Positions 22,853 to 30,946 of a stretch of DNA of 31,207 nt are shown piece after piece (the stretch's first letter is position 1; each line of letters starts with the position of its first letter). The position numbers and the translations under genes were made by a program. The notes beneath the pieces were generated by a model, which was given only the letters and a program-made list of their open reading frames with translations, was not told the origin of the DNA and did not search any database. The DNA is from an uncultured bacterium (lineage in GTDB: Bacteria > Bacillota > Clostridia > Oscillospirales > Ruminococcaceae), in assembly GCA_905214265.1 (NCBI GenBank), contig CAJMLQ010000023.1, positions 1 to 31,207 on the forward strand, written 5' to 3'.

Positions 22853-24085
22853 ATGAGCAAACAAGCCGATTTTATCCCCGTACTTCTCGGCAGCGACGTC
22901 AACGTTTACGGCATGGCGCGCTCTTTCCACGAAGCCTACGGCATCTCCTCCGTCGCCATCGGAAAGGGCCGCCTTGGTGCCACCTCCAACAGCAAGATCG
23001 TCACCGTTGAGGTCGTCGAGCCCAACCTGGAGGACGACCGCGTGTTCTGCGACACCCTTATCCGCTTCTCTCAACGTTACCCCAAAGAGCAGACCCTGCT
23101 TCTGGTACCCTGCGGCGATAACTACATCAAGCTCCTGGTCCGGAACCAGGAGGCGCTGCGGCCCTACTACCGCTTCGAGTGCATCAGCGAGGAACTGCTG
23201 ATGCGGCTCTCCCTAAAAGAGAGCTTTTACGAGGTCTGCACCGAGCACGGCTTCGCCTTCCCCAAGACTGCGGCCTGCACCTACGAGACCTACAAAACGG
23301 TTGAACTGCCCTTTGACTTTCCCGTCATCATCAAGCCCTCCAACTCGGTGGCCTACTGGAACTGCAAATTTCCCCATAAGAAAAAGGTCTTCGTCGCCAA
23401 TAATAAGGCGGAATTCGACGCCATTCTGGACGCGATCTACGGCTCCTCCTACAAGGACCATCTGATTTTGCAGGAGTACATCCCCGGCGACGACTCCCAG
23501 ATGCGGGTTTTAAATGCCTACTGCGGCCGGGACGGGAAGGTGAAGCTCATCTCCCTGGGCCACGCCCTGCTGGAGGAGCATTCCCCCGAGGGCATCGGCA
23601 GCTATGCCGCCATCATCAGCACTCGGGACGACGAGCTGAACAAACGGATGATCGGGTTCCTGGAAGATATCGGCTATGTAGGATTCGCCAACTTCGACAT
23701 GAAGCTGGATCCCCGGGACGGCGCCTACAAATTGTTTGAGATGAATCTGCGGCAGGGGCGTTCCAGCTTCTTCGTCACCGCTGCAGGCTACAATCTGGCC
23801 AAATGGCTGGCCGACGACGTGGTTTACCACAAGGAAACGGGGCTGACCGTTGCCGACAACCCCATGCTCTGGACCATCATCCCCAAGGGGATCATCTTAA
23901 AATACGTCCGGGATGATTCCCTCAAGGCGGAAACCCGGCGGCTTTACAAAGAGGGCAAGGTCTGCCGCTCTCTCTGCTACAAGCCGGACATGAATCCCCG
24001 CCGGTGGATCGGCTACTGCAAAAACCAGTTCCACTACTTCCAGAAATACAAAAAATACTTCGGAAACAAAGGATTGCACGATTGA
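22853..24085 (+). CDS. ATP-grasp carboxylate-amine ligase, D-aspartate ligase-like
   Basis: This 410-residue ATP-grasp protein starts with PVLLGSDVNVYGMARSFHEAYG, which I recognise from D-aspartate ligases of the Enterococcus faecium Aslfm type. Those enzymes add D-Asp to the side-chain amine of the third residue of UDP-MurNAc-pentapeptide to build the cross-bridge. ATP-grasp features are PVIIKPSNS near residue 160 (first binding Lys), HLILQEYIPGDDSQMR (adenine and ribose contact) and FANFDMKLD with KLFEMNLRQGRSS (metal-binding Glu/Asn). AAAGGAAG precedes the ATG. Its stop overlaps the racemase start, and an asparagine synthetase follows, which supports a D-Asp/D-Asn role. Another amino-acid ligase activity cannot be excluded. 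Confidence 0.8.
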   Translation: MSKQADFIPVLLGSDVNVYGMARSFHEAYGISSVAIGKGRLGATSNSKIVTVEVVEPNLEDDRVFCDTLIRFSQRYPKEQTLLLVPCGDNYIKLLVRNQEALRPYYRFECISEELLMRLSLKESFYEVCTEHGFAFPKTAACTYETYKTVELPFDFPVIIKPSNSVAYWNCKFPHKKKVFVANNKAEFDAILDAIYGSSYKDHLILQEYIPGDDSQMRVLNAYCGRDGKVKLISLGHALLEEHSPEGIGSYAAIISTRDDELNKRMIGFLEDIGYVGFANFDMKLDPRDGAYKLFEMNLRQGRSSFFVTAAGYNLAKWLADDVVYHKETGLTVADNPMLWTIIPKGIILKYVRDDSLKAETRRLYKEGKVCRSLCYKPDMNPRRWIGYCKNQFHYFQKYKKYFGNKGLHD

Positions 24086-24804
24086 TGAAACGTTTAGGAG
24101 TCATCGGCGGGCTGGGGCCCATGGCGTCGGCCTACTTTCTCGAGCTGCTGGTACAGATGACCGCCGCGGCCTCGGACCAGGAGCATCTGGACGTCATCCT
24201 CCTCTGCCGCCCCACTATCCCCGACCGCACCGCCGCCATCATGGGAACCAGCGCAGAGAGCCCCGTCCCCATGATGCGGGACGCCGCCCGGGAGCTGGAG
24301 CGGATCGGGGCCTGCTGTATCGCGGTGCCCTGTATCACCTCCCACCACTTTTTCGGGGAGCTTCAGCCTGCGGTGAGCATCCCCTTCCTGCACCTGGTGC
24401 GGGAAACCGTCCGGCACCTGCGGGAGCAGGGCGTCCAAAAGGCGGGGATTTTGGCCACCACCGGCACCGTCCGCACCCGGCTTTTCCAGGACGAGCTGGA
24501 GCGCCAGGGCCTTGGCTGGGCCGTCCCCTCGGAGGCCGGGCAGGAGAAGGTCATGCACCTGATCTACCAGGACGTCAAAGCCGGAAAGCCGCCGGAGCTG
24601 CCCCTTTTTGATGAAGTGTCCGGAGAACTGCGGAAACAGGGCGCGGAGTGCGCCATCCTGGGCTGCACCGAGCTTTCCCTGGTCAAGCGGGACTTTCCCC
24701 TGGGGCCTGGGTATCTGGACGCTCTGGAAGTTCTGGCAAAGGCTTCCATTGAATTCTGCGGAAAGCCCCTGAAGCCGGAGTACCGGAATTTAATCACCCG
24801 ATAA
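24085..24804 (+). CDS. Aspartate/glutamate racemase family protein
   Basis: This 239-residue PLP-independent two-cysteine racemase would supply D-aspartate to the upstream ligase. It shows GVIGGLGPMASAYF at the N terminus, the first catalytic Cys in AVPCITSHHF near residue 85 and the second in ILGCTELSLV near residue 195. The first motif is normally PCNTAHYF; the Asn is Ile here, which is unusual but leaves both Cys in place. The ATG overlaps the ligase stop (TGATG), implying translational coupling. Aspartate is favoured over glutamate on context. Confidence 0.85.
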   Translation: MKRLGVIGGLGPMASAYFLELLVQMTAAASDQEHLDVILLCRPTIPDRTAAIMGTSAESPVPMMRDAARELERIGACCIAVPCITSHHFFGELQPAVSIPFLHLVRETVRHLREQGVQKAGILATTGTVRTRLFQDELERQGLGWAVPSEAGQEKVMHLIYQDVKAGKPPELPLFDEVSGELRKQGAECAILGCTELSLVKRDFPLGPGYLDALEVLAKASIEFCGKPLKPEYRNLITR

Positions 24805-24844
24805 CCTGTTTTGCCAATTTCACTCCGAAAGGATTTGATGATAG

Positions 24845-26689
24845 ATGTGCGGATTTGCCGGGTTTACCACCAACGGCTTTGCTGGGGACCGTCTCCCCAT
24901 CATCCGGGCCATGTCTGACCGCATCGCCCACCGCGGCCCCGACCAGGCCGATTACTACGTTGACGAGGGCATCGCCATGGGTTTCCGGCGGCTGGCCATA
25001 ATCGACCTCTCCGGCGGCGGCCAGCCCATTCTCAACGAAGACGGCACCAAGGTTCTCACCTTCAACGGCGAAATCTACAACTACCGGGAGCTGCGGGAGG
25101 AGCTGCTCCAAAAGGGCCATATCTTCAAGACCAACACCGACTCCGAGGTGCTGCTCCACGGCTACGAGGAATACGGCCCCGACCTGCTCCAGAAGCTCCG
25201 GGGGATGTTCGCCTTCGTCATCTGGGACAAAACGGAGCAGAAGCTCTTCGGCGCCCGGGATATCTTCGGCATCAAGCCCTTCTACTACTACCGGAAGGAC
25301 GGAAATTTCCTTTACGGCTCCGAGATCAAGTCTTTTCTGGAGCATCCCGCCTTCCAGCGGGAGGTCAACGCTGAGCGCATTCCCGACTACATGTGCTACG
25401 AGTATATTCCCACCGAGGAGACCCTGTTCCGGAACGTTTTCAAGCTGCTGGGGGGACATTATTTCACCTACCAGAACGGCCAGCTGGACATCCGGAAATA
25501 CTATGACATCCGCTACAAAATTGACCCCTCCAAAACCCTGGAGGAGTGGGAGGCTCTCATCACCGCGGAATTCACCAAATCGGTGGAGGCCCACAAGATC
25601 AGCGACGTGGAGGTGGGATGCTTTCTCTCCAGCGGTGTGGATTCCAGCTACGTGGTCAAGGAAGTTTCCAAGGCTATGAAGGACGTCAAGACCTTCTCCG
25701 TGGGCTACGAGGAGGAGAAATACAGCGAGCTGCCCTACGCCCAGGATTTTTCCCGGGTGGTTGGGGTGCCCAACATTTCCAACAAGGTCTCTGCCGACGA
25801 TTATTTCCGGATGGCCTCCAAGATCCAGTACTACATGGACGAGCCCCTGCCCAATCCCTCGGAGGTACCCCTCTTTTTCCTGGCGGAGAACGCCCGGAAG
25901 TACGTCAAGGTGGTCCTATCCGGCGAGGGGGCCGACGAGCTTTTCGGCGGGTATCCCTCCTACGTCCAGGAGGGACATTTCGCCCAATACAGCCGGATTC
26001 CCCGCTTTCTCCGCAAGGGGGCTGCGGCCCTGGCTAAGCGAATGCCGGAGTTCAAAGGCAAGCATTTCATCGTGCGGGGCGCCATGGAGCCTTACCAGCG
26101 GTTCGCAAGGGCCAACTACGTCTTTACCCGGGATGAGCGATGGACTTACCTCAAGGACAAAATCCCCGCCAGGGACCCGGTGGACTATGCGAAGCCCTAT
26201 TTCGACAAGGTGAAAGATTTGGACCTGCCCACCCAGCTCCAGTACGTGGACATTCACACCTGGATGCTTTTTGACATCCTCCAGAAGGCCGACCGGATGA
26301 GCATGGCAAACTCCCTGGAACTGCGGGTGCCTTTCCTGGATAAGAAGATGCTGGAGCTGGCCGTACAGATTCCGGTACAGTACCGCATCAAGGGCAACAC
26401 CACCAAGGTCGCTCTCCGTGGAGCTGCCATCAAGCAGATCCCCGAGCGCACCGCCAACAAAAAGAAGCTGGGCTTCCCAGTGCCACTCAACGACTGGCTC
26501 CGTCAGGACAAGTACTACGAGATGGTCCGGAAAAAATTCGATGGCGAGGTGGCCGCCATGTTCTTTGACCACGGCGCGATCCGCAAGCTCCTGGATGACC
26601 ACAAGGCCGGGCTGGCGCTGAATATGAAGAAGATCTGGACCATATACAGCTTCATCCTCTGGTACGAGGAGTTTTTCATCAACAACTGA
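24845..26689 (+). CDS. asnB: Glutamine-hydrolysing asparagine synthetase
   Basis: This 614-residue protein has an N-terminal class II glutaminase domain with nucleophile Cys2 (MCGFAGF), HRGPDQ, FNGEIYNY and DSEVLLHGYEEYG, and a C-terminal synthetase domain with the PP-loop LSSGVDSSYV at residues 261-270, LSGEGADELFGGYPSY and DILQKADRMSMANSLELRVP. The ordinary product is asparagine. In lactic acid bacteria a related enzyme, AsnH, amidates the D-Asp cross-bridge of peptidoglycan, and the position of this gene 40 bases after the racemase makes that role likely. The ribosome site (AAAGGA, 11 bases before the ATG) is distant. Confidence 0.93.
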   Translation: MCGFAGFTTNGFAGDRLPIIRAMSDRIAHRGPDQADYYVDEGIAMGFRRLAIIDLSGGGQPILNEDGTKVLTFNGEIYNYRELREELLQKGHIFKTNTDSEVLLHGYEEYGPDLLQKLRGMFAFVIWDKTEQKLFGARDIFGIKPFYYYRKDGNFLYGSEIKSFLEHPAFQREVNAERIPDYMCYEYIPTEETLFRNVFKLLGGHYFTYQNGQLDIRKYYDIRYKIDPSKTLEEWEALITAEFTKSVEAHKISDVEVGCFLSSGVDSSYVVKEVSKAMKDVKTFSVGYEEEKYSELPYAQDFSRVVGVPNISNKVSADDYFRMASKIQYYMDEPLPNPSEVPLFFLAENARKYVKVVLSGEGADELFGGYPSYVQEGHFAQYSRIPRFLRKGAAALAKRMPEFKGKHFIVRGAMEPYQRFARANYVFTRDERWTYLKDKIPARDPVDYAKPYFDKVKDLDLPTQLQYVDIHTWMLFDILQKADRMSMANSLELRVPFLDKKMLELAVQIPVQYRIKGNTTKVALRGAAIKQIPERTANKKKLGFPVPLNDWLRQDKYYEMVRKKFDGEVAAMFFDHGAIRKLLDDHKAGLALNMKKIWTIYSFILWYEEFFINN

Positions 26690-26716
26690 CGCCTCACAGC
26701 GCAGAAAGGAACCGTC

Positions 26717-27640
26717 ATGAGCTACGAAAAACCAAAATCCGGCGCGTCCCGCCGCCCCGCCGCCAAACGTCCCGGCAGCAAGCCTTATGTCAGCGCCGAC
26801 GACCGCTTTTACTCCCGCCCCAAACGCTCTGAGCGTCCGGCAAAGCCCGCCCGGCCGGAGCCGGAGCTTCTCCCGGAAAATGAGGAGGCCGTTTTCATCG
26901 CAGGACGCAATCCGGTGATGGAGGCCCTGAAAACCGGCGAAAACCTGGACACCGTCTTTATCGAAAAGGGCCAGACCGGCGGCAGCATGTCCAAGGTCAT
27001 CGCACTGGCCAAGCAGGCCGGCTGTCCTGTCAAGGAGGTCACCTCCCAGAAGCTGGACGGCATGGCGGGAGGAACGTCCCATCAGGGGGTGGTACTATCC
27101 GTTTCCGCCGCGCCCTACGCCGAGGTGGAGGACATCCTGGCAAAGGCGAAAACCGCGGGCGAGAAACCCTTCCTCATTATCGCCGACGAGGTGGAGGACC
27201 CCCACAATCTGGGTGCCATCATCCGCACTGCTGAGACTGCCGGGGCTCACGGTGTTATCATCCCCAAGCGCCGGGGGGTCGGGCTGACTTCCGCGGTGTT
27301 CAAAGCCTCCGCCGGAGCCGCCGCTCATATTCCGGTGGCCCGGGTGGCCAATCTGGCCTCCACGGTAGACGAGTTGAAGGGCCAGGGACTCTGGATCTAT
27401 GGCTGCGACATGGAGGGTCAGACCTGGTGCGAGGTGAATTTTGACGGCGGCGTCGCCCTGATTATTGGCTCCGAAGGCCGCGGCATGAGCCGTCTGCTCA
27501 AGGAGAAATGCGACGTCATGGTCAGTCTTCCCATGCGGGGAGAGATCACCTCTCTTAATGCCTCGGTGGCCGGCGGCATCATCATGTACGAAGTGGCGCG
27601 CCAGCGTCTGGGCCTGAAAGCGGCCGCCCCCAGGGGCTGA
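26717..27640 (+). CDS. rlmB: 23S rRNA (guanosine-2'-O)-methyltransferase, TrmH/RlmB family
   Basis: This 307-residue SPOUT methyltransferase probably methylates the ribose of a 23S rRNA guanosine (G2251 in E. coli). An N-terminal low-complexity Lys/Arg/Pro-rich extension (about 1-55) precedes an L30e-like substrate-binding domain (58-130; AGRNPVMEALKTG). The SPOUT domain carries the three knot motifs: DPHNLGAIIRTAE (motif 1), LIIGSEGRGMSR (motif 2) and SLPMRGEITSLNASVAGGI (motif 3). AGAAAGGA is seven bases before the ATG. It lies 27 bases after asnB and 26 before the P-type-ATPase-like gene. Confidence 0.9.
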   Translation: MSYEKPKSGASRRPAAKRPGSKPYVSADDRFYSRPKRSERPAKPARPEPELLPENEEAVFIAGRNPVMEALKTGENLDTVFIEKGQTGGSMSKVIALAKQAGCPVKEVTSQKLDGMAGGTSHQGVVLSVSAAPYAEVEDILAKAKTAGEKPFLIIADEVEDPHNLGAIIRTAETAGAHGVIIPKRRGVGLTSAVFKASAGAAAHIPVARVANLASTVDELKGQGLWIYGCDMEGQTWCEVNFDGGVALIIGSEGRGMSRLLKEKCDVMVSLPMRGEITSLNASVAGGIIMYEVARQRLGLKAAAPRG

Positions 27641-27666
27641 GCCCCCTATTTCACTGGAAAGGCTGG

Positions 27667-29964
27667 ATGGATACTGTCATGGACCAGAAAAAGACTTCTG
27701 TTGACGAAATACTTCTTGAGGTCGGATTGTCCACCGGCCTATCGCCAAAATCAACTGAGCCGGATATTGACCGTCTGCTGCAGGACATCCTGACTGAAAA
27801 AGCATCCCGTCAAACGCCGTCTGACGGATTGCAGCCGGCTCCTGAAAGGGAACCGGCCCCTTCCCGGCCAGCGGACGAGCCGCCTACCCGGGTCTTCAAA
27901 AGCGTTTCTCTCCGCCGTCAGGTCCGGCCCGCAGCGGCCCAACCGCCCCCCTCAAAAGCAGAGCCTCCGTTCTTCCGCAAAGCGGAACAGGCAAAAAGCG
28001 CCATATCCCAGAAGAGACCGCCGGATCCAAAACCTGCGGCTGCTGAAACCGACGGATTTTCCATCGACGTGGATGCCATCCGTGCGGAGCAGCCAGCTCC
28101 CCGGCCCGTGCCGGCCCAGGAACTGGACGACGTCCCACCGGAAGAGCGCCGACGGCCGGTGGACCTGCTCCGGAAAAAGCCTCCCAGGCCGCCGGAGGAG
28201 GACCAGCCCGCGGGGGCCTTCGCGCCTTGCTTTCGCCGGGCGGGGACCCGCATTGCCACGGAAGAGCCGGCGCAGCAGGAGATTCTGCTGCGCCGGGAAT
28301 CCCGCACCAGTCTGCTGCTGGGGATCTCTGTGGGCTTAATCACCGCCATGATTTTGTTTCTCACCGTTCTGATCGGCTTCAATCGGGACGCCGAACCGGC
28401 CTTTGTTCCGGAGCGGCTGCCCCTAGCCATTCTGACGCTTCTCGGAGCGGCTGCCGGCGGTCTTTCCTGGGAGATGGTGGGAGGCGGCCTTTGGTCGCTG
28501 CTCCATTTCCGGCCGGACCGAAACATTATGCCTGCGGTAGGATACCTGCTCTGCATGCTCCAGTCCATCGGCCAGTTGCTTTTTCCAAAGGGACTTGCCA
28601 ATCCGGAGATTCAGATCTACCTGGCAGCGGGGACCCTGCTCCTCTGCGGAGGCTGGCTTGCCCGAGCCATGGCTTTTCGGACGGCGGCGGTCAACGCAAA
28701 ATTTGCCCTCTCGGACTATGAAAAGCATGTCCCGCTGACGGTTGATGACAGCCGGGCCGCCGGGGAATTCACCAAAGGCCTGGTGGAAGGATTCGGCACT
28801 CCGGTCGTCAATTGCCGCACCGAACTTCTGGATGGGTTTCTGCCCATCTCCCTTGGAGCGGACTGCAGCGACCTGAACGCCCGGAATTTCGCGGTGGCCG
28901 GGCTGATTCTGGGAGGAGCAGCGGCCGTCTTCACCTTTCTCTTTACCCGACACAAAAATCTGGCCGTCACGGTGCTGGTGGCAATGACTGCCATATTCGT
29001 TCCCATGGGAAACTGGTTTTCCGTGGTCCATCCCCTCCGCCGGGGCGCGGGAGTCCTCAACCGGCTCAGCGCCCTGGCTTCCGGGGAACGAAGTATCCGG
29101 GACTACAGCGAGGTAAACGCGGCGGTGGTGGACGCTTCCGACCTGTTTCCGCCATCTTCCGTCACTCTCAGCGGCATCAAAACCTTTGCGGGAATGCGGA
29201 TTGATGAAGCGATCCTGGACGCCGCCTCTGTGCTGATCGAAGCGGGGAGTGTTTTTTCCGACGTCTTTCTCCGGATCATTGCCCGCCGGACTGAGCTGCT
29301 CCGCAAGGTAGACGCCATTACTTATGAGGACGGAATGGGCCTTTCCGGCTGGATCGAAAACCGGCGGATCCTCATCGGGAACCGCGCTCTCATGGCCGCC
29401 CACGGCATCCGGGCCCCTAGCGAGGATTACGAGCGCCGGTTCCGGGATGAAGGGAGCGATCTGGTCTACCTAGCCGCCTCCGGCGAGTTGACAGCGGTAT
29501 TTGTCATCTCGCTCTCCCCTTCCCCGGAAGCGGACAATGCCATCCAGCTCCTGGTAGAGAACGACATCCTCCTCTCCGTCCACACAACGGACGCCTTTCT
29601 GACGGTGGACCGGCTGGCTGCGCTGTATCTCTGCGACAAGAGCTGCTTCAAAATTCTCCCTGCCCGGCTCCATGATAAGTTCGCCTACTACCGGCAACCG
29701 GTGAAAATAAAACCGGCTGCTGTAGTGAACAACGGCTCTGTCCAGTCCATGGCCGCTTCTCTGGCCGTGCCCCGGCGGATGAAGGTCATGGTGTCCCTGA
29801 GCTGGGTGATCCGGCTGGTCTCGGTGATCCTCGGGACCGGGCTGGTGCTGATGCTGGCTCTGCTGGGCGCGCTCCGGCAATTTTCCGCTCCGGTGCTCTG
29901 CGGATGGCTACTGACCTGGCTGCTGGTCGAACTGCTGGCCCAGAAGCTGGTCCGGATTCAATAA
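27667..29964 (+). CDS. Degenerate P-type ATPase-like membrane protein with long disordered N terminus
   Basis: This 765-residue protein has a Pro/Arg-rich, probably disordered N-terminal region (1-210) and about eight membrane helices (near 215-237, 251-273, 287-304, 315-332, 408-427, 430-450, 711-733 and 738-757). The spacing is that of a P1B-type ATPase, with loops for an actuator domain (333-407) and P/N domains (451-710). EDGMGLSGWIENRRILIGNR (554-573) matches the N-domain of heavy-metal pumps. Every catalytic motif is altered: DKTGT is DASDL (489-493), TGD is TTD (640-642), GDGxND is NNGSVQS (688-694), the HP motif reads FS, no CPC occurs in helix six and no TGE is seen in the actuator loop. 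I infer a non-pumping pseudoenzyme. The family assignment rests on reading alone. AAGG lies four bases before the ATG. Confidence 0.7.
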   Translation: MDTVMDQKKTSVDEILLEVGLSTGLSPKSTEPDIDRLLQDILTEKASRQTPSDGLQPAPEREPAPSRPADEPPTRVFKSVSLRRQVRPAAAQPPPSKAEPPFFRKAEQAKSAISQKRPPDPKPAAAETDGFSIDVDAIRAEQPAPRPVPAQELDDVPPEERRRPVDLLRKKPPRPPEEDQPAGAFAPCFRRAGTRIATEEPAQQEILLRRESRTSLLLGISVGLITAMILFLTVLIGFNRDAEPAFVPERLPLAILTLLGAAAGGLSWEMVGGGLWSLLHFRPDRNIMPAVGYLLCMLQSIGQLLFPKGLANPEIQIYLAAGTLLLCGGWLARAMAFRTAAVNAKFALSDYEKHVPLTVDDSRAAGEFTKGLVEGFGTPVVNCRTELLDGFLPISLGADCSDLNARNFAVAGLILGGAAAVFTFLFTRHKNLAVTVLVAMTAIFVPMGNWFSVVHPLRRGAGVLNRLSALASGERSIRDYSEVNAAVVDASDLFPPSSVTLSGIKTFAGMRIDEAILDAASVLIEAGSVFSDVFLRIIARRTELLRKVDAITYEDGMGLSGWIENRRILIGNRALMAAHGIRAPSEDYERRFRDEGSDLVYLAASGELTAVFVISLSPSPEADNAIQLLVENDILLSVHTTDAFLTVDRLAALYLCDKSCFKILPARLHDKFAYYRQPVKIKPAAVVNNGSVQSMAASLAVPRRMKVMVSLSWVIRLVSVILGTGLVLMLALLGALRQFSAPVLCGWLLTWLLVELLAQKLVRIQ

Positions 29965-29978
29965 TTTTCATAAGAACC

Positions 29979-30026
29979 ACGGCGGCGGGCCGAAACGCAT
30001 GAAACGTTTCGGCCCGCCGCCGTTTT
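29979..30026. terminator. Strong terminator between convergent operons
   Basis: A perfect 19-pair inverted repeat (29979-29997 with 30005-30023) with a seven-base loop is followed on the plus strand by TTTTGGTTTGTTTT. It ends the ligase-racemase-asnB-rlmB operon and lies just beyond the stop of the leftward ribokinase-like gene. Confidence 0.88.
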
Positions 30027-30040
30027 GGTTTGTTTTCAGT

Positions 30041-30946
30041 TTAAGAGTTTGACTCGCGTTCCCGTAAAAATGCGTCAACCTCTGCCGCATCCGGAATGGA
30101 CGGCGATGCGCCCTTTCGGGAGACGGCAATGGCAGATGCCGCCGACGCCCGCCGCAGGCATGCGCCGCCATCCAGCCCGCGGCCCACGGCCTCCAGGAAG
30201 TATCCGGTAAAGGTGTCTCCCGCAGCGGTGGTGTCCACAGCTTTTACCGGAAAAACCGGCTGGCGGAAGGTTTCCGTGCCGTCAAAATACAGCGCTCCCT
30301 CTTTTCCCAGAGTCAGAATGATTTTTGCACCGGGATACCGTCGCTTCAAGCCCTCTAAAATATCCTCCGGCTTTTCGCCGCCGCCCAGAGCCGCTCCCTC
30401 GATCTCATTGAGCAAGAAAAATTCTACATTTTCCAGGGGAAGCTGTGAAATTTCCTCGTCGATGGGGGAAGGATTGAAGGCAATGCGCATTCCTCTGGAC
30501 CGGGCTTCTCCCATCATTTGAGTCAGTCCATTGACCTCATTCTGGAGAAGGAGCACATCCCCCTCCCCAAAATTGGCCAGTGTTTCTGAAATCTGCTCTG
30601 GGGTAATGGCCCGGTTCGCCCCTCCGTAGAGGAGGATGCAGTTCTGGCCGGAGGGATCCACCTGGATGATGGCGTGGCCGGTGCGGCAATCGGGCAGCGT
30701 CCGTACCAGGGAAACATCTGCACCCGCCTCCGCTAGGCCATCCAGCAACATGCGGCCATCCTCGCCGATGCAGCCCGCATGATAGACCTCTGCCCCCGCA
30801 CGGCTCAGGGCCACCGATTGGTTCAGCCCCTTCCCGCCACGGAAGGTGTTCAGTGCGTCAGAAGAAAGCGTCTCCCCCGGACGGACAAAATGTGGGACGT
30901 CATAGACAAAATCCAGATTCAGGGAGCCAAAATTCAAGACCTTCAT
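30041..30946 (-). CDS. Ribokinase-like sugar kinase (PfkB family)
   Basis: This 301-residue cytoplasmic kinase has FGSLNLDFVYDV at the N terminus, the first PfkB signature RGGKGLNQSVALSRAG (36-51) and the second, AVDTTAAGDTFTGYF, with catalytic base Asp244 (anion hole AAGD). It looks most like ribokinase; other pentose or nucleoside substrates are possible. Its ATG overlaps the stop of the upstream ADP-ribosylglycohydrolase gene (ATGA), with AGGGGGA about six bases before it. The overlap suggests a shared route, for instance salvage of ribose released from ADP-ribose. Confidence 0.9.
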   Translation of the reverse strand: MKVLNFGSLNLDFVYDVPHFVRPGETLSSDALNTFRGGKGLNQSVALSRAGAEVYHAGCIGEDGRMLLDGLAEAGADVSLVRTLPDCRTGHAIIQVDPSGQNCILLYGGANRAITPEQISETLANFGEGDVLLLQNEVNGLTQMMGEARSRGMRIAFNPSPIDEEISQLPLENVEFFLLNEIEGAALGGGEKPEDILEGLKRRYPGAKIILTLGKEGALYFDGTETFRQPVFPVKAVDTTAAGDTFTGYFLEAVGRGLDGGACLRRASAASAIAVSRKGASPSIPDAAEVDAFLRERESNS

